Assembly: GCA_947259395.1 (NCBI GenBank)
Contig: CAMYMN010000048.1
Span: 1-48,108 of the forward strand
Direction of reading: 5' to 3'
Origin: an uncultured Gammaproteobacteria bacterium
GTDB lineage: Bacteria; Pseudomonadota; Gammaproteobacteria; Arenicellales; JAANXG01
DNA length: 48,108 bases
In this document: positions 1 to 8,775 of the stretch, piece after piece
Numbering within the stretch: position 1 is the stretch's first letter
Layout: the number at the start of each line of letters is the position of its first letter
The notes under the pieces: generated by a model
Seen by the model: only the letters and a program-made list of their open reading frames with translations
Database searches by the model: none
Told to the model about the DNA's origin: nothing
Program-made: the position numbers and the translations under genes

Positions 1-100
1 GAGGATGTTAGTCCAAGGTCATATCCCGCTCTGGATCAGAAAACGAGTGTTCAGGTTGGCAATTGGGGCGTCTATATGAAGTCGAATAAACGCCCTTTTC
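1..100. repeat. Direct repeat, copy 1 (second copy at 10089)
   Basis: About 100 bases from the window edge recur almost unchanged, in the same orientation, at 10089-10188. Both copies lie beside remnants of an IS91-type transposase, so this is probably the end region of that element. The left limit is unknown because the repeat touches the window edge. In copy 1 about 80 bases separate this block from the transposase fragment. In copy 2 those bases are missing. Confidence 0.85.
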
Positions 101-182
101 CGAAAGTCGATTGAGTACCCCCAGGTCATCGAACAGTCGTCAGCCGGTGCTTCGGCGTGGTGTCGCTGTCATCGCGCCTTCT

Positions 183-468
183 GAGCCAGGAGAAATCGCA
201 TACTTCAGCCGATTTTCCAACACTTGCTAGCGTCGGGCTGACAGCCACCAAGGCCGCCCCGTCGATGTCGCAGCCGCGGATCTTGCATCTGTGGTGTCCG
301 CTGTATCAGTCGAACAAGCGAGCCTGGGGTAGCGCCCGACACGGTGGTAAACGCGGGGCAGTGTTCTTCGACAAGTTGGTAAAGAAGGGTCCGCCCCGGG
401 CGATGGCGCTCGTAGAGCGACGCAGCAACGCCCGCACTGGCTTCCCTGCCAGCAGGCAACGGCAACAT
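183..468 (-). pseudogene. IS91-family transposase remnant, internally deleted
   Basis: Read on the minus strand, the start (468 to about 349) encodes residues resembling the extreme N-terminus of IS91-type transposases, including GRTLLYQLVEEHCPAF. That block precedes the zinc-finger region in this family. It joins directly to sequence matching the C-terminal region of the copy at 10190-10400, so the zinc finger and the whole catalytic HUH region are missing. The reading frame is not maintained across the join. It is a non-autonomous relic. The flanking bases to about 730 hold no recognisable gene. Confidence 0.6.
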
Positions 469-732
469 GATCGCATCCTTGCGATGGGGTGTTTACCCGG
501 GGCTATCAGACCGCATCCATTGCTGCACGACTAATAATCGGGTCGTAATCAGCGGACCTCCGCTAATATGTACCGTACCGCCACGTTGGCATGGAGGCTT
601 ACCTCGTCAATGCTCGCGCAACGCGGGCCTCGCGAAACCGCGGGAAGCTGCTCGACGTCGACCCGGTCGCCGAAACGCAACGCGGCCTCGCCGGCGCGGG
701 GCCCGGTGGCGATACGCGCATTTCTTGCCTCA

Positions 733-855
733 GACCGCCTCGGAACTGAAACCGAGGAGCCCGGTCGCTTTCTCGTTCCATAGCACAATCGACTGACGAC
801 TATCGACCGCGAACACGCCATCGCTGCTGTTCGCAGTGAATTCGAAGATCCGCCC
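733..855 (-). pseudogene. PAS-domain fragment (degraded)
   Basis: About 40 minus-strand codons read as the start of a PAS domain: a segment like SSDGVFAVDSRQSIVLWNEK followed by ATGLLGF. This resembles the N-terminus of PAS-containing regulators. The frame stops at 730 and no continuation can be followed with confidence. The rest of the stretch from 469 to 1312 has no convincing gene. Several open frames there disagree with each other and lack family resemblance. The call rests on a short motif only. Confidence 0.35.
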
Positions 856-1312
856 CATCGCCCCCCCCCGGCTACTGAAAAGCAGTGCCTCTGGGTGCGC
901 CGGGTCCGTCGGGATGGGCCTGCGGGTTTGAATAACTTGGGTACTATCGGACCCTGATCCCTGCTGATACTCGACTGAATTCGAAAAAGGCGCTTTGTTC
1001 GAACTACCCGCTTCGGATGCGCTATGTTCACAGCGGCGCCAGAGTGGCTCCGATGCGACGCCGATGCTGAATGCCTTTTTGATGTGGCGGCGCGAGCCGC
1101 ACTTCGATCCGGCTCCGAAAGCCGTGGCCGCAAGGCTGCAGGGGCTGCTCGCCTCGCTGCTCTCGGAGCCCCTGTCCGCCGTGCGGGCTAGCTGGACCCT
1201 CGGAATTACACCTAAGAAATCGGCACAACCAACAAAGGGTTGCCTTCCTCCCGATACTCGAAATGCCATAAAGGGTTCGGCGCGAACGACAACAGGAAGA
1301 ATTCCTCTGTCA

Positions 1313-3406
1313 ATGATGTTGAATAAGGTATCGGGGTGGCTAAGCTTAGAAAACACGAAGCGCTTTATAGAAGTTATTTACGTGTTCAAATTGAGCCGCT
1401 ATTTCTCAGTCGCGAGTTTCGTGGCGATTGTTGCTGTGATTACCATGTTGTCGTGGTATTACCGCAGCACCACGAAAAACGCGCTGATAACCCATCAAAC
1501 CCGAAGCAACGTGTCGCTCGCTACAGCGTTTGCGAACTCGGTTTGGCCCAAGTACTCGGACTTCGTCAGGTCCGCCTCGGACATTCCGACGGCGGATCTG
1601 CCCCAACGGGGAGAAATCACCGCACTGCGGACGGACGTCCTGGCTCAGATGAAGGGCCTGAACGTCGTCAAGGTGAAGATCTACAACCTGCACGGCTTGA
1701 CCGTATTTTCCACGGATGCCGAGCAGATCGGGGCAGACAAGAGCGATAACACGGGCTTCCAAAAGGCGCGGGGAGGAGATGTCGCCAGTTCGATTACATT
1801 CCGCAATGAGTTCTACGCGTTCGAGCGATTCATCGTCGATCGTAATCTGGTTACGTCTTACATACCGGTCCGCAAGGCCGATGGGGCCGTGGAGGCGGTC
1901 TTTGAACTCTACTCTGATGTCACCGACTTGGTAGACGAGCTAAACCGGAATCAGACGCAGATCGTTGCCGTGGTGTCGATCGCCTTGGGTCTGCTCTATC
2001 TATTCCTATATCTGGTTGTCAAACACGCGGACAAGATTATCAGCACCCAGGTACAAGAACGCCGGGAAAACGAGGACCGGGTCCGTTATCAGGCATACCA
2101 CGATCCGCTGACCGATCTTCCCAACCGGGTCAGCTTTGGTGAGCGATTAAGCGAGACGATAGCGCGCGCGAAGCGGCGCAATAATTCGGCCGGTCTCCTG
2201 TATTTCGACCTCGACCGCTTCAAGACCGTAAATGACAGCCTCGGCCACGACGCCGGCGATCAATTACTGGGGGTGCTGGCCAAAAGGATTCAAAGCGTAG
2301 CGCGGGAGAGCGACATGGTGTTCCGCGTGGGCGGCGACGAGTTCACCATCATTTTGGAGACTCTACGTCATGCGGAGGATGCGGCCAGGGTCGCGCAGCG
2401 ATTGATTGACTCGATAGCAGAACCCGTTCAACTGCTCAATCACAGGATAACTGTGACCGCTAGTATCGGGATCGCGATTTATCCCACAGATGCCACTGAC
2501 GTTGATCGGTTAGTTAAGAGCGCTGACGCGGCGATGTACCGTGCCAAGCAGTCCGGTCGCAATACCTACGCGAACTATACCGCCGATTTGAACGTCCAAG
2601 CGACCGAGCGCTTCACCCTCGAAACCGAGTTGCATCACGCCCTGAAAAACGATGAATTGCTTCTATATTATCAACCCAAGGTGTCGCTACCCGGCGGCCA
2701 AATCGTCGGCATGGAGGCGTTGTTGCGCTGGGATCATCCGCGATTGGGCCTGTTAACACCGGATAAATTCCTGTCGATCCTGGAGGACACTCGACTCATC
2801 GTGCCGGTGGGAGAGTGGGTCATACTGACTGCGTGCAAACAGAACAAACTCTGGCAGGACACCGGTTTGATTCACACGCGAATCTCGGTAAACGTTTCCG
2901 CGTCTCAATTTAGAGATAAATCCCTGGTGAAAATAGTTCGTGAGATCTTGGATGAGATCGGCCTTGAGCCCCGGTTCCTGGAACTCGAACTGACTGAGGG
3001 CCTGCTCATCGAAGATGCGCGCGGCGCTATCGAGATGATGAACGAGTTGAAGGAGATCGGCGTTTTTATCTCCATCGACGACTTCGGCTCCGGCTACTCT
3101 TCACTCAATTACTTGAGCCGGTTCCCGGTCGACATACTCAAGATCGACAAGACCTTTATTAAAAATATTTTGACCGACCACAAGGATGCCGAAATTACCC
3201 ATGCAATCGCCTCTTTGGCGCATGCCTTGAAGCTGGGTTTGATCGCAGAAGGGGTCGAAAACGAGCAACAGCTTGAATTCCTTCGTTTCCACGGCTGCGA
3301 TGAAGCCCAAGGATTCCTATTCAGCCACCCTGTATCCGCCGAAGAATTCGGCCGCATGCTTTCCACGGAAGGACTGGGCGATTCGTCACAGGAAAGCGTA
3401 GCGTAA
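1313..3406 (+). CDS. Membrane-bound GGDEF-EAL cyclic-di-GMP enzyme
   Basis: The protein (about 697 aa) should make and/or degrade cyclic di-GMP at the inner membrane. A first TM helix (about 32-52) and a second (about 219-240) enclose a periplasmic sensor region. The GGDEF motif is intact at about 340-344, with an inhibitory RxxD site (RESD) five residues upstream. The EAL domain begins with EALLRW at about 468 and keeps DDFGSGYSS, KID and AEGVE, so both activities look possible. The frame stays open upstream to 995, but that part has no domain. I chose the ATG pair at 1313, with AGGAAG 14 bases upstream. A GTG at 1382 is an alternative. No neighbour suggests the signal. Confidence 0.9.
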   Translation: MMLNKVSGWLSLENTKRFIEVIYVFKLSRYFSVASFVAIVAVITMLSWYYRSTTKNALITHQTRSNVSLATAFANSVWPKYSDFVRSASDIPTADLPQRGEITALRTDVLAQMKGLNVVKVKIYNLHGLTVFSTDAEQIGADKSDNTGFQKARGGDVASSITFRNEFYAFERFIVDRNLVTSYIPVRKADGAVEAVFELYSDVTDLVDELNRNQTQIVAVVSIALGLLYLFLYLVVKHADKIISTQVQERRENEDRVRYQAYHDPLTDLPNRVSFGERLSETIARAKRRNNSAGLLYFDLDRFKTVNDSLGHDAGDQLLGVLAKRIQSVARESDMVFRVGGDEFTIILETLRHAEDAARVAQRLIDSIAEPVQLLNHRITVTASIGIAIYPTDATDVDRLVKSADAAMYRAKQSGRNTYANYTADLNVQATERFTLETELHHALKNDELLLYYQPKVSLPGGQIVGMEALLRWDHPRLGLLTPDKFLSILEDTRLIVPVGEWVILTACKQNKLWQDTGLIHTRISVNVSASQFRDKSLVKIVREILDEIGLEPRFLELELTEGLLIEDARGAIEMMNELKEIGVFISIDDFGSGYSSLNYLSRFPVDILKIDKTFIKNILTDHKDAEITHAIASLAHALKLGLIAEGVENEQQLEFLRFHGCDEAQGFLFSHPVSAEEFGRMLSTEGLGDSSQESVA

Positions 3407-3452
3407 CACCGCTCAGTCGATTATCGAATTACAGGCATCCCGCGTATGACTA

Positions 3453-3686
3453 CTAACGCACCTTTGCCCGCAGATCCGTTACTTGGCCCTGTTTGAAAGT
3501 GAACCACTTCGTCCAGCCCCACCAGGATCCGCCGGCACTGACCGTACTGTTGACATGTAACGCACCATTGGCAGCTTCGAAACCATTCTTGAGCACACCC
3601 GTAGACACGGTGTCCTCGTTGTAATGGTCCTTCAAGTACCGCATCGCTGCTTGTTTGAGATCCGCTTCGGTAGTATTACCGGTCAT
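3453..3686 (-). CDS. Hypothetical small protein
   Basis: A 77-aa frame beginning MTGNTTEADLKQ, with a tryptophan-rich stretch (GGSWWGWTKWFTF) near the C-terminus, has protein-like composition. I do not recognise the family. Its start overlaps the last bases of the broken phoU reading frame, so it may once have been translationally coupled to it. No signal peptide or TM helix is visible and the ribosome-binding site is weak. It may be an intact leftover of a phosphate-regulation locus, or a chance frame. Confidence 0.45.
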   Translation of the reverse strand: MTGNTTEADLKQAAMRYLKDHYNEDTVSTGVLKNGFEAANGALHVNSTVSAGGSWWGWTKWFTFKQGQVTDLRAKVR

Positions 3687-4194
3687 CGCTTGTCTCGTGT
3701 TGTTCACGCAACTCCGCCTGGACCTGGTACCAACTGGAGTGTCTGACATCGCACCCCTTTACTAAATAAATCACATATTCATAAATGTTCTTGGCGCGGT
3801 CCGCAATCCGCTCGAAGGAACCTGCCGACCACATAATCTCCAGGATACGTGGTATCTCGCGCGGATCTTCCATCATAAAGGTGATCAACTACCGCATAAT
3901 GCTCTCGTGCTCCTGATCGACTTCGCGGTCGTACGCCCGTATGGACACCGCAGCTTCCACATCGGTTCGCGCGAACGTATCCAACGCATTATGCACTATC
4001 TCCTTCACTAGATTGCCCAAATGCCACAACTCACGATATTGACCTTTGGGCGGGTCACGCTGTGCCAACCGGATTGCCATGCGACCGACGACTTCCGCCT
4101 CATAACCCATGCGTTCCAAGCCGATAATGCTCCTGATTACCGCTTCCACATGCTGTTTCTCGATGCGGCGTATGTCGAGCGCCCTGATGGGTCG
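3676..4194 (-). pseudogene. phoU: phoU-like phosphate regulator, interrupted by amber codon
   Basis: The minus strand encodes recognisable PhoU helices: GLERMGYEAEVVGRMA, then PPKGQYRELWHLGNLVKE, then MMEDPREIPRILEIMW and NIYEYVIYLVKG. PhoU controls the Pst phosphate transporter and the PhoR kinase. Between ESIMR and LITFMMED an in-frame TAG (near 3887-3889) replaces a codon that is normally glutamine in this family. The N-terminal third is missing and replaced by IS91-type transposase sequence. The gene is therefore doubly inactivated. No pst or phoBR genes are nearby. Confidence 0.75.
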
Positions 4195-4221
4195 GTCCGG
4201 TTTGACTCGTTGAAGCCACCG

Positions 4222-4376
4222 CTCGGCGCTCGTCGGCGCCTTCGTACACTGAAACCGGGCGCTCAATCCATGGGCGCCATCGACGTAGACACCATCCAGA
4301 AAGCGCATGTGGAAGTGAGCGTTTGCATTGAGCGCGCCGCCGAAACGCTGGGCCAGCGTCACCGCACCGGTGTGGC
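4222..4376 (-). pseudogene. IS91-family transposase fragment (catalytic region)
   Basis: About 51 codons read GAVTLAQRFGGALNANAHF and then HMRFLDGVYVDGA, ending in KAPTSAE. This matches the HUH/Y2-type catalytic region of IS91-like transposases, including the HFH metal-binding pair. It is fused in frame to the phoU remnant downstream. Upstream it is cut by the REP/RAYT insertion. The matching N-terminal zinc-finger part lies beyond that insertion at 4708-4915. Confidence 0.7.
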
Positions 4377-4400
4377 CGACCTTGCGAGTGCATCCAGCAC

Positions 4401-4430
4401 GTAGGGCGCAATAGCGAAGCGTATTGCGCC
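4401..4430 (+). repeat. GTAG-type REP element 1
   Basis: A GTAG tetranucleotide is followed by a perfect 9-bp stem (GGCGCAATA / TATTGCGCC) around an 8-base loop. This layout, GTAG plus a palindrome, is the established signature of REPs mobilised by RAYT transposases. It faces REP element 2, with a RAYT gene fragment between them. Confidence 0.85.
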
Positions 4431-4454
4431 GCGATTCAAACTGGGTAGGCAAGG

Positions 4455-4649
4455 CTATCCGCAGTGCAAATGATCGGGCAACACCACCCAGCCGTGAACG
4501 TCGAATGAGTGGCCGCGACGGACGCTGGTCACCGCCTCATGCAGCAGAGCGTTGTTTCGGATGAGCAAGCCGTTGCGCCTGCGTCGTAGCAGGTTGACGG
4601 TGGAGAGGTAGGTGCCGCCACATTGCCATGCGCGCCCGGAATCCGGCAT
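4455..4649 (-). pseudogene. REP-associated tyrosine transposase (RAYT), N-terminal fragment
   Basis: The 64-aa frame reads like the start of RAYT/Y1 transposases: GRAWQCGGTYLSTVNLL near the N-terminus and GWVVLPDHLHC at the end, the latter carrying the HUH histidines. The catalytic tyrosine and the rest of the roughly 150-220-aa protein are missing. Flanking inverted REPs at 4401 and 4678 match the normal arrangement of a RAYT with its REP substrates. It is a relic. Confidence 0.75.
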
Positions 4650-4677
4650 CGTGTCATGAGCTCCTTCTCTCGAATCC

Positions 4678-4707
4678 GGCGCAATACGCTTCGCTATTGC
4701 GCCCTAC
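4678..4707 (-). repeat. GTAG-type REP element 2
   Basis: This is the exact reverse complement of REP element 1, with the same 9-bp stem and loop and the GTAG at its right end. With element 1 it brackets the RAYT fragment as an inverted pair. Confidence 0.85.
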
Positions 4708-4915
4708 GCTTGCTAGGGCAAAATCCCGGTCGTTTGCAGCTGAACGCCACCAGGCGCTCGGCATGGCAGGTCTCGCAGCGTACCCGCAGAAAGCCACGCT
4801 CGAGGGGTCCGCATTTGAGGTCGGCCTCGAACTCGCGCTTGACATAGCTCGGCAATGCGCTTCCCCGAGCCGCCAGCTGCACCTTGAACGCGGGGTAGTG
4901 CTCTTCGACAAGCCC
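4708..4915 (-). pseudogene. IS91-family transposase fragment (N-terminal zinc-finger domain)
   Basis: The minus-strand frame reads GLVEEHYPAFKVQL, then KCGPLERGFLRVRCETCHAE and RLVAFSCKRPGFCP. This is the cysteine-rich DNA-binding N-terminus of IS91-like transposases. It ends abruptly at REP element 2. The catalytic part resumes at 4376, so the REP/RAYT unit lies inside an IS91 copy. Confidence 0.75.
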
Positions 4916-5062
4916 CTGCTGATGATCCACGGCAAGATGGACGACGTCGTGCCGGCGTGGAATCATGCCGACCGCCTGATGAAGCTGCTGCCCCAGGCTG
5001 AACCGGTCGAGCTCCCTGAAACCGGCCACGCGCCGCACCACGTGCGCACGGAAGAAGTGGCT
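4907..5062 (+). pseudogene. Alpha/beta-hydrolase C-terminal fragment
   Basis: About 50 plus-strand codons read KPLLMIHGKMDDVVPAW and then VELPETGHAPHH. These resemble the segment of alpha/beta hydrolases carrying the catalytic aspartate and histidine. No nucleophile elbow or upstream core is present, since the sequence before it is IS91-derived. A REP element follows 10 bases later. It is a truncated remnant. Confidence 0.6.
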
Positions 5063-5072
5063 AGCACCGCAT

Positions 5073-5102
5073 GTAGGGCGCAATAGCCAAGCGTATTGCG
5101 CC
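5073..5102 (+). repeat. GTAG-type REP element 3
   Basis: It is identical to REP element 1 except for one base in the loop (C for G). The stem is perfect. It lies alone, just after the alpha/beta-hydrolase fragment. The bases from 5103 to 5387 hold no gene. Confidence 0.85.
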
Positions 5103-5387
5103 GCGATCTACTGTTCACACGATCACCGGCTAGGAATGGGCGAAAAAAACCCCGGCTCGGCGTAGCGTCCGGCAAGATAAGCGGGTGGACCCCGCCAACC
5201 CGCCCTTGGGGTTCCGCCGTTCCAACAAGAGTTGTCGCCTGATGGCAGACTCATGCTGACCCGCGGCGCGCGCACAACGTGTAGTTGGGCACTCGGTGCG
5301 GACACGCTCGCCTGGCTTTGATTTACATCAACGCCTGCGGCTGCCGATTGGCCTAGGTTCAATAAAGACAGAACCGAGGGCAATCGC

Positions 5388-6566
5388 ATGAGCGCCACCA
5401 TTGACGCCCAATCCATCTATCCGCACCTGGTCGAGCTGCGGCGCTCGTTTCATCGTCATCCCGAGCTTGCGTTCGAGGAAGAGCACACCGCCGGACTGAT
5501 CATGCAGGAGCTCGAGCGTCTCGATATCGACTACGAATATTCTGGCAAAGGCGGCGCGGTGGTTGGGCGGCTGCCGGCGAATCGTGCCGGCGGCCCCACG
5601 ATCGCGCTGCGGGCTGAAATGGACGCCCTTCCCGGGGCGGAGAACACCGATTTGCCGTTCGCCTCCACGATCAAAGGCAAGATGCACGCCTGCGGTCACG
5701 ATGCGCACATGGCGATGGTGCTCGGCGCGGCGTCGTTGCTGGTTCGGGAGCCGCCGCCGGCCGACGTGATGTTCGTGTTTCAGCCTGCGGAGGAGCGCGG
5801 CGGCGGCGCGCGGGTGGTTCTCAACAGCGGCGTGCTCAACGGCGTCCACGCCATATTCGGCGGCCACGTCACGCATCACTACCGTGTCGGTGAGATCATG
5901 GTCGCCCACGGCGTGATCACGGCCCAGTCCGATCGATTCCGTATCGAGGTGCACGGCAGGGGTGGACACGGCGCGAGACCCCACGAGGCCACCGATGCGA
6001 TCGTCGTCGCGGGGCTGCTGATCACCGCGATTCAGACGCTGGTCTCGCGTGAAATCAACCCGGTTTATCCGTCCGTGGTCACCATCGGCCGTCTGGAGGC
6101 GGGCAGCGCGCCGAACGTGATTGCCGAAAGCGCTTTACTGGAAGGTTCCATCAGGACCACGCTGGGCGATGTACGCGAGCAGCTGCATACCGGGCTAAAG
6201 CGCATGGCCAAGGCGGTCGGCGATCTGCACAACGCCAACGTCACCGTCGCCATCGAGGAGGGCTATCCGCCGGTGGTCAACACGCCGCACGAGACGGGCA
6301 TCGCGTTCAGCGCCGCCCGCGACGTGGTCGGCGAGCGCGGCCTGATGGCCATGGACCATCCCAGCATGGGCTCGGAGGATTTCTCCTACTACCTCCACGC
6401 TATTCCGGGGTGCTACGTGCGCTTCGGTGCGCGACGCGCGGAGCAGGAATACATTCCGCTGCACAGTCCGGAGTTCGACATCGACGAGGCCGTGCTCAAA
6501 GTCGGTGCGCGCTACTTCGAGCAGGTAACGCGGCGCGCATCGAGTGAGCTTGAAGGCCGGGCTTGA
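5388..6566 (+). CDS. M20-family amidohydrolase (N-acyl amino acid / hippurate type)
   Basis: The 392-aa product matches M20D metal-dependent amidohydrolases, which release amino acids from N-acyl conjugates such as hippurate, N-acetyl amino acids or IAA conjugates. Key motifs are LRAEMDALP, HACGHDAHMAM (metal ligands), FQPAEERGGGA (catalytic glutamate pair) and GRGGHGARPH in the lid domain. Length is typical, no signal peptide is visible, so it is probably cytoplasmic. GAGGG lies just before the ATG. The actual substrate cannot be told. No operon partner is seen. Confidence 0.92.
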   Translation: MSATIDAQSIYPHLVELRRSFHRHPELAFEEEHTAGLIMQELERLDIDYEYSGKGGAVVGRLPANRAGGPTIALRAEMDALPGAENTDLPFASTIKGKMHACGHDAHMAMVLGAASLLVREPPPADVMFVFQPAEERGGGARVVLNSGVLNGVHAIFGGHVTHHYRVGEIMVAHGVITAQSDRFRIEVHGRGGHGARPHEATDAIVVAGLLITAIQTLVSREINPVYPSVVTIGRLEAGSAPNVIAESALLEGSIRTTLGDVREQLHTGLKRMAKAVGDLHNANVTVAIEEGYPPVVNTPHETGIAFSAARDVVGERGLMAMDHPSMGSEDFSYYLHAIPGCYVRFGARRAEQEYIPLHSPEFDIDEAVLKVGARYFEQVTRRASSELEGRA

Positions 6567-6600
6567 GTCGGTACAAAGCACCTCCCCGGAGGAGGGGCGT

Positions 6601-8139
6601 TCAGTTTTCCGGGGGGATGCCCAGCAGCTTACCTATTCGATGACTAACCGCACGCGCCCTGGATGCGGCCCGCTCGACGTCGTCGTCAAAAGCCATGAGC
6701 TCAAAACCGGTGCCGTGCTCGATGGATGACGGCGTCATAATGATTGCCCCGGCAGGTGCGCCACCCCGGACATAAAGCGCGTCTTCGAGCGCAGACAGTA
6801 TCTCGCCAAAAGGTCGCGCCTTTGCTTTGAGGTGCTCGCGTTTTTCGATCAAGAAGGGATGCTTTCGCCAGTCGCCGAACAGCCGGTTCGCCAGCGTCAG
6901 CGGCAGCGACACGCCGCCCCAGCGCCCGTTACACTCGATCCAGTGCAGCCGGGCAGCACTTAGATCCTCCCCGATTACGATGGCGTCGAAGCTGCAGCGG
7001 CCGAAGTATCCGAGGCGTTGAAACACCACTCCGAACATCACGGCCTCGTGCGCGAGGCGCTGCTGCCACTCCTCGGAGAGCATCGTCGGCGCGGCGCCGG
7101 CAAATTCGTCATGCTCGCCAAGCAAACGCTGATCGAATACCGCTTCCACAATCGGATTTCCCTGATCGAGTTCTGGAATCCACAGGTGAACCGATGGGCT
7201 CACGATCACCGGCTCCTCCCATGCGGCAACCATCACCGGAAACTGGCCGCGCCATCCTGCGACGCGCATGCGCCGCAGCAGGCGCTGTCGGAGTTGTTCA
7301 AGCGGCAGTCGCGCGACAGCGCTGGCATCGAGCACAAAATTGCCTTTGGCGCTCGCGCTGTCGGTGAGCTTGATGGCAACCGTGGGGTGCTGTCGCGCCA
7401 GGCTCGCGACCTCTGCGGCGAGCCGCGCCGAGCCATAAGCGGCCCGGGTCTTGGGTCTGGCCGCGCGACCAACGACGGCTGAGATCAGGCGGGCGAACCA
7501 CAGCTTGTCATTGGCCCGTCGCGTGAGTCCTGGGGCGGGCGCGGCTACCCGCACCGGCACCCGTGCCCGATCGGCGACCGTGCTCGCCAGCGCCCAGACT
7601 CCGCCGGTTCCCATGTAGGGCAACACCGTGAGGGTGCCGGCCTCGCGCGCGCGGGCGACTACGCGATCAATGAGGACGTGGTCGCGCAGGCAGCAGCCGG
7701 AGAGGGAATCATCCGCGGGCCGGGGCGAGGGCAGCAATGTCTCCGCCCGAGCGAGGCCGAGCATCTGCTCGGCGTAGCGCTCGAAGTGAGCGTTTGTCGG
7801 CGCGTCCACCACCATCAGATCGCCGTCTTGCGCCAACCACAGCGCCCGATAGGCGTAGGGCTGGTCGAATTGTCGTTCGAACAGCCGGATTTGGCTGTGG
7901 TCCTCGATGAGTAAGGCCGGGCCCGTTGCGAGGCCGGAGCCGACTCGGGCACCGAGGTCTGGCGTTAGCGAGAGCCTCGGATCGCCATCCAGGAGGGCTT
8001 GCGCGAGCTCCCCGAGCTGGCGTTGTTGCGCCGGGGAGAGAGTCACTCGAAATGACTCGACTACTGGAAAACGGCCGCCGGTGAGATCAAACCGGTGGGT
8101 CTCGGTAGCAATCGCGGGTGCGTCCGGAGTCTCTACCAT
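6601..8139 (-). CDS. ATP-grasp-like protein of unknown substrate
   Basis: The 512-aa protein has a C-terminal half with ATP-grasp hallmarks. These are a lysine-containing strand (TVAIKLTDSASAKGNFV), an acidic segment (CSFDAIVI) and the metal-binding ECNGRWGG near residue 400. The N-terminal half resembles the so-called pre-ATP-grasp region. Such enzymes usually join a carboxylate to an amine or thiol. I do not recognise the precise family. It converges with the amidohydrolase gene across 34 bases, which does not prove linked function. No TM or signal sequence is visible. Confidence 0.65.
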   Translation of the reverse strand: MVETPDAPAIATETHRFDLTGGRFPVVESFRVTLSPAQQRQLGELAQALLDGDPRLSLTPDLGARVGSGLATGPALLIEDHSQIRLFERQFDQPYAYRALWLAQDGDLMVVDAPTNAHFERYAEQMLGLARAETLLPSPRPADDSLSGCCLRDHVLIDRVVARAREAGTLTVLPYMGTGGVWALASTVADRARVPVRVAAPAPGLTRRANDKLWFARLISAVVGRAARPKTRAAYGSARLAAEVASLARQHPTVAIKLTDSASAKGNFVLDASAVARLPLEQLRQRLLRRMRVAGWRGQFPVMVAAWEEPVIVSPSVHLWIPELDQGNPIVEAVFDQRLLGEHDEFAGAAPTMLSEEWQQRLAHEAVMFGVVFQRLGYFGRCSFDAIVIGEDLSAARLHWIECNGRWGGVSLPLTLANRLFGDWRKHPFLIEKREHLKAKARPFGEILSALEDALYVRGGAPAGAIIMTPSSIEHGTGFELMAFDDDVERAASRARAVSHRIGKLLGIPPEN

Positions 8140-8678
8140 TGGTTCTTATTCGTGAACTTTCTTTTCCGCGCCGGCAGCGCGACCCAGCGGAAAGCTGGGG
8201 GCACCTTGGCTGTACTCGATCCGTGGCTTAAGTCCGCGGCCGCTAAGCGCGGTGCTCAGTGCCACCATACCTAAGGATCACCCTTGCGTCTAAATGGGTA
8301 ACCGAGGTAACCGAGGGGTCAGATCCTGAGGGACCCCCACAAAAGTTGATCGAAAATCAATAAATTAATCAAACACCCCAATTTGTAGCGCCATAAACTA
8401 TGGCCGCCACGGCGCAACGATTCACACTACAAATAGAAGACAGTTGTGCGCTCTGGCGTGGCCAGTTTGTTTGGCGCTGCAAATACAGGCTTAAACGCGT
8501 TTGTCACTCAAGTTGTTGAAACCCTGGATTCGTCAGGGTCAGATCCCTTGAGTTGGGCTGGTCAACACCTTCTGGAGATCTCGCCGATTGCGTTCTTGGT
8601 ACGAAGTCGTTCCGGGTGGTCAAATAGTATCCGTGGCTTGTCAAGTTTCGATGCAACTGGAAAACAATCGAAAGGAGC
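8140..8678. other. Intergenic region, no gene recognised
   Basis: About 540 bases lie between the ATP-grasp start codon and the IS110-type left end. Short direct motifs such as GGGTCAGATCC recur (near 8318 and 8538), of the kind often seen beside transposons. No open frame here has family resemblance or a good ribosome-binding site. Confidence 0.6.
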
Positions 8679-8775
8679 ATAGAAGATATAGACCCCCCCT
8701 TGACGCGAGGGCATCCATCGATGATGGACTACCTCAAGTGGTTGATAGACCACTGAAGACAGACAGGAGGGGATC

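Noticed and set aside
995..1312. Upstream extension of the GGDEF-EAL frame by 106 codons
   Set aside because: The extension has no recognisable domain, precedes the first membrane helix and overlaps the PAS-like fragment region. The start at 1313 is more economical.
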